DNA of 55,005 bases from an uncultured Opitutaceae bacterium (GTDB taxonomy: Bacteria; Verrucomicrobiota; Verrucomicrobiia; Opitutales; Opitutaceae), in NCBI GenBank assembly GCA_937942145.1, contig CALDFV010000303.1, forward strand, positions 1-55,005, in the 5' to 3' direction. Below the pieces are notes generated by a model. It saw only the letters and a program-made list of their open reading frames with translations. It was not told the origin of the DNA and did not search any database. The position numbers were made by a program, and so were the translations under genes. Below are positions 25,415-31,628 of the stretch, piece by piece (position 1 is the stretch's first letter; every line of letters starts with the position of its first letter).

Positions 25415-27709
25415 TTAGTTGTTGGGCGTGATTTCAAGATTGTCTAAATAAACACGTTTTTGGGCTTGGGGCGAAAGTGCGTAAATCGCGGGTGCCCCCT
25501 TTTTGTGAAGTTTGTCTACGGGAACTTCGATCGTCCAAGCATTCGGCTCGGGTTGATCTCTTTCCCATGCTTTGGCCAGGATTACTCCGGTTCCATCTCC
25601 ATTGTCTTTAATTGAGGTTTTAAGTCGATACCAAGTGTTGGCCTTCACGTTGAACGGAACTGACTCTTTAAGGCGGTCGTGATTGCTCGACACTTCGAGT
25701 ATCCTCCAATTGCCGACAAGGGCGATCAAGTATCTTTGATTGACCAGTCCAATGGAAGACATGATCCGGCGATTGCCATCTGTGAGCACATCTGCAGAAA
25801 ACGTATAGTTAGAGAGGTCGTGATGACCGACAAAATTCATCGTCCGCTGCTTGATGACGGAATCGAGAACATTGGTTATCACCTTTTCTCCTTCGCGCTC
25901 GATCACGCTCCACTTGACGCGGGCCCCGAGCCAGGTTGATGGCGGAAATGAAACCGATTCACCTAGATGGTTCTTGGCTGTGAGATCGAAGCTCTCAAAA
26001 TCTTCACTGTAGGAGGGTCCGGCGACAATGCGCCCTCGGGTCGTACCCGTGATGCCATTCGCGGTCGCCTTGACAACGCCCGCCGCATAAGCTGCGTCCT
26101 TTTTGACGTTCATTGTCTTCCCGGAAAAGCTGACTCCCAGCGAACCCGCGTCCCACTTTACGCTATCCAATTTTTTGATACGCTGCCCGACACTATTCAG
26201 GCCCCAAACCGTAAAGTCGACAGACTGGCCTTTCATTAGCGCAAACTCCGCTGGAACGACTTGGAGATCCACGATCTTCTTGTCCTTGATTTTTTCTTTG
26301 GCAGCTTTAACACCCACAAATTTGCCGCCGCTTTCTCCAAAACAATGCAAGGCCTCCTTGGTTTGAACATACACCTTGCCCGCGTAGGCAGAAGGAGCTG
26401 CTAGGCAAACGGCCCCCATATCCGCTTCATTCAGTATCTCGCCATGATCATCGTGGGGCTTAACCACATAGGCTTTTCCATCCGCCATCGGTACGTAGAG
26501 CTTTCCGTCCGCGTAAAGAGGAGACGCGTGTAGCTGGTCGGGAGCGAGTTTGAGTGACCAAATCGTCTTTCCCGTTTCCGCATCAACGCAGAGAAGGCTT
26601 CCGGTAGCGATCGTACTGTAGACCCGACCATTGTGTAAGACCGGGGAACTGCTAAACGAAACATGCTCGTCGTTTCGCCATACTTCATCCTTTTCCGTTA
26701 AAATAACCGGTTTGTCACCCGACGGGTACTGAGATGGAACTCGGTAGCAAACTAGCCGGCCTTTCGCGGTCGAGTCGATGTTCTCTTTGCCGTGGATGGC
26801 GATGAACTTATCGTCCCCGTAAGGCAGAACCGACGCATTAACCCCGCCTGTGGAAATCGTGACCCGCCAGACGGGCTCACCCGTTCGCGCATTCGAGCAA
26901 ATGATGCTGCCCGAGCCTGTTCCCGCTATGAAAACGCGTTGTCGATGCAGATCGGTAAACGTGGGCGACGAGTTGGAGCTGTCAACGGGTCTAATGTCCG
27001 GGGCGGATGACCAGGCAAGCTCTCCCGTACGTTTATCAAAGCCATAAAACCGGTCACCAGGAGGGCCACTGGGGCCCCAATTTGCCGTTATGCCACGAAA
27101 AATGACGAAATCGCCCTCTATGACAGGTCCGCCCGTTCTGCCATTCGGAAATGTCAGACGCCAGTATTCTTCTAGCATTGAGTGTTCCCAGAGCTTGTTA
27201 CCGTCCCGATCAAAAGCCAGAGCGAGTCCCGACGTCGGCATAAAGTAGACGTTGCCGGTTTCAGGATCGACGCAGGGCGAACCGATACCATAACGATTGT
27301 AAACATTGTCGCTCAGGAAGTCACGCGACCGATATTCCCAAATCTTCTTGCCCGAATTCGCATCGAGGCAAAGCAATGTTTCCTCGACTAGCTTTCCTTC
27401 ATTCTCTTCGTAATAGCCGAAAACATAGGCTCTTCCATCCGCTATAACCGGCGCGCCCCCTCCATTAACGGGATAGCTCCAAAGGTGACTTTCTCCATCT
27501 AGCTCCAAGGAGTCCGGAAGATTCTTTTCCAGGGAAACTCCCGTCTGCAAGGGACCCCGCCATGATAGCCAGCCATCAACGCTTTTCGCCGAAAGGACCG
27601 GCATAAGCGCCAGACTAGCTATTGCGAGCACTGCTAACAGCCCTGCCTTGTTTCTACGGGGGTGAGTATTCGTGGATGTAGACGAAACGCCTATTTTATT
27701 TCCATACAT
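25415..27709 (-). CDS. Exported PQQ-like beta-propeller with C-terminal jelly-roll domain
   Basis: This 764-residue protein starts at ATG 27709; an upstream start at 27805 would add a Leu-rich stretch before the signal peptide and is less likely. A long n-region and signal helix (LLAVLAIASLALMPVLSA) lead to W-L-S-W-R-G-P, then propeller blades (L-C-L-D-A-N-S-G-K-K-I-W, Y-G-F-D-K-R-T-G-E-L-A-W, C-V-D-A-E-T-G-K-T-I-W) to about residue 480. An Ig-like linker follows, and then a concanavalin/LamG-like domain beginning at E-D-F-E-S-F-D-L. It is the promoter-proximal gene of the MarR-linked cluster and ends five bases before the next propeller gene. The C-terminal domain suggests binding to a glycan or surface ligand. 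Confidence 0.86.
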   Translation of the reverse strand: MYGNKIGVSSTSTNTHPRRNKAGLLAVLAIASLALMPVLSAKSVDGWLSWRGPLQTGVSLEKNLPDSLELDGESHLWSYPVNGGGAPVIADGRAYVFGYYEENEGKLVEETLLCLDANSGKKIWEYRSRDFLSDNVYNRYGIGSPCVDPETGNVYFMPTSGLALAFDRDGNKLWEHSMLEEYWRLTFPNGRTGGPVIEGDFVIFRGITANWGPSGPPGDRFYGFDKRTGELAWSSAPDIRPVDSSNSSPTFTDLHRQRVFIAGTGSGSIICSNARTGEPVWRVTISTGGVNASVLPYGDDKFIAIHGKENIDSTAKGRLVCYRVPSQYPSGDKPVILTEKDEVWRNDEHVSFSSSPVLHNGRVYSTIATGSLLCVDAETGKTIWSLKLAPDQLHASPLYADGKLYVPMADGKAYVVKPHDDHGEILNEADMGAVCLAAPSAYAGKVYVQTKEALHCFGESGGKFVGVKAAKEKIKDKKIVDLQVVPAEFALMKGQSVDFTVWGLNSVGQRIKKLDSVKWDAGSLGVSFSGKTMNVKKDAAYAAGVVKATANGITGTTRGRIVAGPSYSEDFESFDLTAKNHLGESVSFPPSTWLGARVKWSVIEREGEKVITNVLDSVIKQRTMNFVGHHDLSNYTFSADVLTDGNRRIMSSIGLVNQRYLIALVGNWRILEVSSNHDRLKESVPFNVKANTWYRLKTSIKDNGDGTGVILAKAWERDQPEPNAWTIEVPVDKLHKKGAPAIYALSPQAQKRVYLDNLEITPNN

Positions 27710-28031
27710 AGCAATTAGGTGTTGAAAGACATAACGATTGGATTTCTTCCAAAGTTTCCCTTCTGGAAAACATAATAGTGACAGCAAGTGAAGCCAAACA
27801 AGCAACTCTTGCAGAAATTTGGGGGTGATGGGTACTTAAGGGATTCGGACGCATTAATAACGAAAGGCGACTATGAGAGGAAACTGATACGAACACGTAT
27901 TATAGTGTCAATCTGTTTATCACGCGTTTAATCATTTGGCTCCCTGTTATAGCGGTCAAACTTCAGATTTAATCAGTTCTCAGTAGACAAGGAGAGATGA
28001 TTTTACTACGCATGCCTATTAATAACCCGCA
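27710..28031. other. Divergent promoter region between the cluster and marR-like gene
   Basis: This 322-base stretch has no credible gene; the leftward frame entering it belongs to the propeller gene's unused upstream start. It is AT-rich relative to its neighbours and holds a perfect minus-strand TATAAT at 27899-27904 plus an inverted repeat overlapping it. The sequence AAGGAGAG near 27990 lies too far from ATG 28032 to be a normal ribosome-binding site for the regulator. Confidence 0.6.
27885..27904 (-). promoter_or_regulatory. Inverted repeat over a -10 box: candidate MarR operator
   Basis: The plus strand reads TGATACG-AACA-CGTATTA at 27885-27902, a 7-4-7 inverted repeat with six of seven pairs matching. 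On the minus strand it overlaps a consensus TATAAT at 27899-27904, so a bound regulator would block transcription of the cluster. Its size (18 bases) and position between divergent genes fit MarR operators. No good -35 box is visible for the minus-strand promoter. Binding by the adjacent regulator is inference. Confidence 0.5.
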
Positions 28032-28520
28032 ATGAACCCACCCTCACAAATACCCGAAAGCCCAGCTAACGCCTCGCAAAAACGCTTCCCTCTCTTGTTG
28101 CGTTCCGCTTGGTTTGGCCTGAATCAGAGTTTTCGCATTCGCATAAAGCCACTCGGGCTGACGCCTGACCAATTCACCGTGCTGCGCTGGCTACATGAAA
28201 AGAAAGGCGAGTGCATCCGCCAATCCGACTTGGCGCAATTAATGTCGAGCGATAACAATACCATAACCTCCATCATTAACCGCATGGAAACAAACGGTTG
28301 GGTCAAGCGCTCACCCCACATCCACGACCAACGCGCCAAGCAACTCATCATCGAGGAAGCCGGGGAAGCGCTGTATTTCAAAGGCCAGGCAGTCGCTCAA
28401 GCCCTTGAAGATGAAATCATGAATAGCCTAAGCGAAGCGGAACGCTTGATGTATTTGGAGTTCATGCATAAAGTGACACGAGCTTGCCTCGACTCCCGCG
28501 ACGCCAGCCGGAGAGCTTAG
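28032..28520 (+). CDS. MarR-family transcriptional regulator
   Basis: This 162-residue winged-helix protein shows the MarR architecture: an N-terminal dimerisation helix, the L-T-P-D-Q-F-T-V-L-R-W-L segment, recognition helices in S-D-L-A-Q-L-M-S-S-D-N-N-T-I-T-S-I-I-N-R-M-E and the wing I-H-D-Q-R-A-K-Q-L. MarR proteins usually repress a divergent operon and release DNA on binding a phenolic or CoA-thioester ligand, for example regulators of benzoate, hydroxycinnamate or phenylacetate genes. It is transcribed away from the 22-kb leftward cluster, making that cluster its natural target. Confidence 0.9.
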   Translation: MNPPSQIPESPANASQKRFPLLLRSAWFGLNQSFRIRIKPLGLTPDQFTVLRWLHEKKGECIRQSDLAQLMSSDNNTITSIINRMETNGWVKRSPHIHDQRAKQLIIEEAGEALYFKGQAVAQALEDEIMNSLSEAERLMYLEFMHKVTRACLDSRDASRRA

Positions 28521-29080
28521 AATCTACAGAGGAGGAAGAGGTCAATAGACTGACCCAACTCAAGCCCGGGCAAGTCGACGCTTTGCTTGCGGTACTCCAA
28601 AATCTACCGACCCCAAACCCAGCTTCAAGCGCACGTCCCACCACATGCTCCTGACGGTACCGCCGCCAATTACAGTCCCCGCTCTCCCACAGATAATCCA
28701 TAATGATAAAAACGCGCAAATACCGTTAAGGTTGGGAATTCGAGGAAGTCAAAGTACGATCTGATTTCCCATTATCACTTTCAAGCAGACCCGTTTCGAT
28801 AAGGCTGCCTCTCTATTGAAACCACTCTTGTCTGAAGTTTCTTTCTTCAACGGAAATCCTACAGTTCACAGTTAGCCAAGTGAACCGCCTCACGATACCC
28901 GAATGAGGTCGCAAAATCCCGACTACGACCCAAATCCTCCCTGGCGAAGTTCTTAAGGAGAGGGGTTTCCCCCAATGTTCTAAGTACGCAAAAAGACCCG
29001 CCCAATAAGACGGGTCTCTAATAAAAAACCCTAGCGACTTCACTTTCCAAGAAAGCGTCGCAGGGGACTGGCCTGTGCTA
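28521..29080. other. 560-base stretch without a convincing gene
   Basis: Between the MarR gene and the DinB-like gene I see no supported gene. Just after the MarR stop, another forward frame stays open to about 28653 and could encode an amphipathic helix (LKPGQVDALLAVLQNL), but it has no start codon of its own. It may be the remnant of a longer regulator tail. A terminator for the DinB-like gene lies at its right end. Confidence 0.5.
28990..29017 (-). terminator. Rho-independent terminator of the DinB-like gene
   Basis: The perfect seven-base arms AGACCCG (28994-29000) and CGGGTCT (29011-29017) enclose a ten-base loop. On the minus strand the hairpin is followed by TTTTTG. It lies about 65 bases past the stop of the leftward DinB-like gene. 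Confidence 0.75.
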
Positions 29081-29629
29081 CTACATGCTCCAAGGGGGGA
29101 CCACACCTGAAGAGCGGGCGTAGGCGATCAGCTGTCCCAGGTGCTCGTAGGCATGTCCGCCCAACACCAGCACCGCTCCCATCTTACTCGAATCGTTACC
29201 GAACAATTTTATGGATTCCGCAAGGCTGGCTTCGTCAAGACCTCCGACCGCTTCCTTAACAAACTGGATCGAATCTTTGAGGACCTTGATCGTGTCTTCT
29301 TTGCTTTTAATCGTCTTGTCGAACTGACGAGGATTAATTCCTTCAGGCATCTCTTTCCCAAGGAAACGCGCCCCGAGTCCATAGTTCGCTCCCGCAACAT
29401 GCAGTATCGCTTCGCGAACAGAACGAATACCTTCGGCGGGACGCCATTCCATCCCTTCGGCTGTGAACGCTTCCGCTAGGCTAACCATCTTGTCCGTTTC
29501 ACCTGCGTAGGTTGCTAGAAAAGTCTGTTGAAATAGCGATTGACCGCCTTTTTTATGATGATCCGCAAACGCCGATCCAAAAAGCCCCCCAACGAGGAGA
29601 GCCGCTAACAATAGTTTTGATGTTTTCAT
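29081..29629 (-). CDS. Exported DinB-fold protein
   Basis: This 182-residue protein has a signal peptide (cut after FGSAFA) followed by HHKKGG. The DinB/YfiT-like four-helix fold is indicated by an A-E-G-I-R-S-V-R-E-A-I-L-H-V helix with a metal-type His and by the C-terminal G-G-H-A-Y-E-H-L-G-Q-L-I-A-Y-A-R segment, which supplies further His ligands. Most DinB-fold proteins are cytosolic thiol-dependent S-transferases or of unknown role; secreted versions such as this are frequent in Planctomycetes, Verrucomicrobia and Acidobacteria. It is transcribed alone, with its own terminator, divergent from the FG-GAP gene. Confidence 0.82.
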   Translation of the reverse strand: MKTSKLLLAALLVGGLFGSAFADHHKKGGQSLFQQTFLATYAGETDKMVSLAEAFTAEGMEWRPAEGIRSVREAILHVAGANYGLGARFLGKEMPEGINPRQFDKTIKSKEDTIKVLKDSIQFVKEAVGGLDEASLAESIKLFGNDSSKMGAVLVLGGHAYEHLGQLIAYARSSGVVPPWSM

Positions 29630-29689
29630 AATGCGTGATTTTGAGAGTAACTAACTTACGTTTCGGAGAGATAGAATGCTGCACCGCTT

Positions 29690-29727
29690 TTCCTGTCAAT
29701 ATTGCCTCTTCCTGTCAATATTGCCTC
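29690..29727. repeat. 19-base perfect tandem duplication
   Basis: The unit TTCCTGTCAATATTGCCTC occurs twice in direct succession (29690-29708 and 29709-29727), in the divergent leader between the DinB-like and FG-GAP genes, 30 bases before the latter's start. It could be a slippage duplication or a doubled regulatory site. Confidence 0.9.
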
Positions 29728-29757
29728 GCTAATACCTCACCCGCCACAATTCCGCCC

Positions 29758-30990
29758 ATGTTTCGCCCATCAGTTACCTTGCTCGCTTTTTCCGTAGGCC
29801 TCGGCTTGGCCTATACAGACACTTTCTCTAACGACCTTCCTTGGACACGCCACGTCATAGACAACAGCTCTCGAGGAGCCGACGGAGTGAAACTGGGGCA
29901 TCTGAACAACGACGGGCTGATCGATCTCACCGTGGGATGGGAAGAAGGCGGCCTAACGCGAGTTTATCTTCATCCGGGAAAGGAGGCCGTCACCGAGATG
30001 TGGCCTGCGACTACAATTGGGGCAACCCGTTCCGCAGAAGACGCGACCTTCGTCGATCTCAATCGGGATAATATTCTAGACGTCGTTTCCAGTTGTGAAG
30101 GAAATGAGCAGGCACTCTATCTTCATTTTGCTCCCAATGAGAGCGATATCCTCAAGGGAGAAAAATGGACCCAACGGCCCCTTCCTGGCTCCGTAGGGAT
30201 GACTCGATGGATGTTCGCCACTCCAGCGGAAATCAACTTTGGCGGCCAATCCGAGCGTTTACTGATCGCCGGAAGCAAAGACCCGAATGGAGTCATAGGA
30301 TTCTGGAAAATTCCCAAATATCCTGAAGATCCCGCTGGCGACTGGAGCTGGCGCCCTCTGTCCAAAGCCGGGTGGATTATGTCCATTATCCCGAAGGATA
30401 TGGATGGCGACCAGGACATCGACATATTCTTTACTGACCGAAAGGGGGATACACGAGGAGCATATTGGATGGAGAATCCAGGTTCAATTGACCGTCAGTG
30501 GGACAAACACCTGATTGGAGGCAGTAACGAAGAGCTTCTGTTTTCAGACCTGAAAGACCTGAACTCTGACGGCCTCGAAGACCTCGTGGCCACCGCAAAA
30601 GACAATCGGCTTCTCTGGTGGCGACGACTCGATCGATCGGGAAAATCTTGGGAGCTTGAGGAAGTCGAGTATCCGAAATTTTCAGCACGAGCTAAAGCGG
30701 TAGCTATCGGAGATATCGATGGAGACGGCTTACCTGATCTAGTCGCAAACTGCGAAAGCGCGGATCCGCCCCTTCAGGGAGTTTTCTGGTTGCGTCAGAG
30801 CAAAAACAAACCGCCCAAGCAATGGAAAGCGACTGGGATCAGTGGTCCCGAAGGCGTTAAATTTGATCGAATCGAACTCGTCGACCTGGACCTTGATGGC
30901 GATTTAGATATTCTTACCTGCGAAGAGCATCACGTAGTTGGGCAAAAGCGGATGGGTTTAGGAGTAATTTGGTACGAGAATCCATTCTAA
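29758..30990 (+). CDS. Exported FG-GAP/VCBS repeat protein
   Basis: This protein has 410 residues from ATG 29758, the first start that exposes a signal peptide (MFRPSVTLLAFSVGLGLAYT); an open frame extends upstream to 29635 but would mask it. The chain carries at least six Asp-rich calcium-type loops of VCBS/FG-GAP beta-propellers: N-N-D-G-L-I-D-L, N-R-D-N-I-L-D-V, D-G-D-Q-D-I-D-I, N-S-D-G-L-E-D-L, D-G-D-G-L-P-D-L and D-L-D-G-D-L-D-I. It should be a secreted or periplasmic propeller binding calcium. The ligand is unknown. It is probably monocistronic. Confidence 0.87.
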   Translation: MFRPSVTLLAFSVGLGLAYTDTFSNDLPWTRHVIDNSSRGADGVKLGHLNNDGLIDLTVGWEEGGLTRVYLHPGKEAVTEMWPATTIGATRSAEDATFVDLNRDNILDVVSSCEGNEQALYLHFAPNESDILKGEKWTQRPLPGSVGMTRWMFATPAEINFGGQSERLLIAGSKDPNGVIGFWKIPKYPEDPAGDWSWRPLSKAGWIMSIIPKDMDGDQDIDIFFTDRKGDTRGAYWMENPGSIDRQWDKHLIGGSNEELLFSDLKDLNSDGLEDLVATAKDNRLLWWRRLDRSGKSWELEEVEYPKFSARAKAVAIGDIDGDGLPDLVANCESADPPLQGVFWLRQSKNKPPKQWKATGISGPEGVKFDRIELVDLDLDGDLDILTCEEHHVVGQKRMGLGVIWYENPF

Positions 30991-31116
30991 ACCTCAGTCC
31001 TTGGCCTAAGGGTGAGAGAAAAAACTGAAACCCTCGAACTCGAGCGACCGTTCAACCAAAGGATCCGTTTTTGCCACGAGACGATTCCAGAGAAAAATCT
31101 CAATTCCAAGACACCT

Positions 31117-31566
31117 ATGAAGAAACGTACAATTACTCTTTTATCGACGCTCCTAATTGCGGGAGGCGCCATAGCTATAGCCCAAGACGCGCCGCGCGAT
31201 CCGGGAGGACAAGGCGGCAACCGCGAACGCCCCGATTTCTTTGCATTGGCTGACAAAGACGAAAGCGGAACGGTAAGTCTCGACGAACTCGTAAAATCCA
31301 GAATCGAGATGATGAGTCGTCGCGGTGGACAGGGACAAAGGCCAGGACAGGCAGAAGGACGCCAGGGTAGAGGCGACCCAGCAGCAATGGCGACCCGCGT
31401 AAAGGAACAGCTCAGCGTCGCATTCAAAAAGGCCGACACGGACGAAAACGGAGAACTCTCCAAAGAGGAGTTTGCCAAAATGCCTCAAGGCCGAGGGCCT
31501 CGCGGTGGCGGACAACGAGGTGGACCCGGTGGCGGACAACGCGGCCCAAGAGCGGGCGGCGCCTAA
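31117..31566 (+). CDS. Exported EF-hand, Gly/Arg-rich protein
   Basis: This protein has 149 residues from ATG 31117, which starts a clean signal peptide (MKKRTITLLSTLLIAGG, cut near AIAQ). Two EF-hand loops are seen: D-K-D-E-S-G-T-V-S-L-D-E and D-T-D-E-N-G-E-L-S-K-E-E. They are separated by a Gln/Gly/Arg linker and followed by a Gly/Arg-rich tail of GGGQRGG-type repeats. Such small exported EF-hand proteins are common in Planctomycetes and Verrucomicrobia, with no settled role beyond Ca2+ binding. It converges on the repeat protein at 31629. Confidence 0.85.
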   Translation: MKKRTITLLSTLLIAGGAIAIAQDAPRDPGGQGGNRERPDFFALADKDESGTVSLDELVKSRIEMMSRRGGQGQRPGQAEGRQGRGDPAAMATRVKEQLSVAFKKADTDENGELSKEEFAKMPQGRGPRGGGQRGGPGGGQRGPRAGGA

Positions 31567-31628
31567 TCGGTAAAACCCTTTAGCTCAATCCATTCGATCG
31601 CTACATACCTTCGGGTTGCAGCGTCTCT

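Noticed and set aside
2396-27709. PQQ-dependent alcohol or glucose dehydrogenases
   Set aside because: The propeller genes lack the length, the Ca2+/PQQ active-site residues and the cytochrome partners of true quinoproteins; only the blade repeat is shared.
28510-28653. Forward frame after the MarR gene (STEEEEVNRLTQLKPGQVDALL) as a frameshifted regulator tail
   Set aside because: The MarR protein is complete at 162 residues with its normal last helix, and this frame has no start; a frameshift cannot be shown from one sequence.
28813-29106. 97-residue minus-strand frame near the DinB gene
   Set aside because: It runs through the DinB gene's terminator hairpin and overlaps its end in another frame; no motif.
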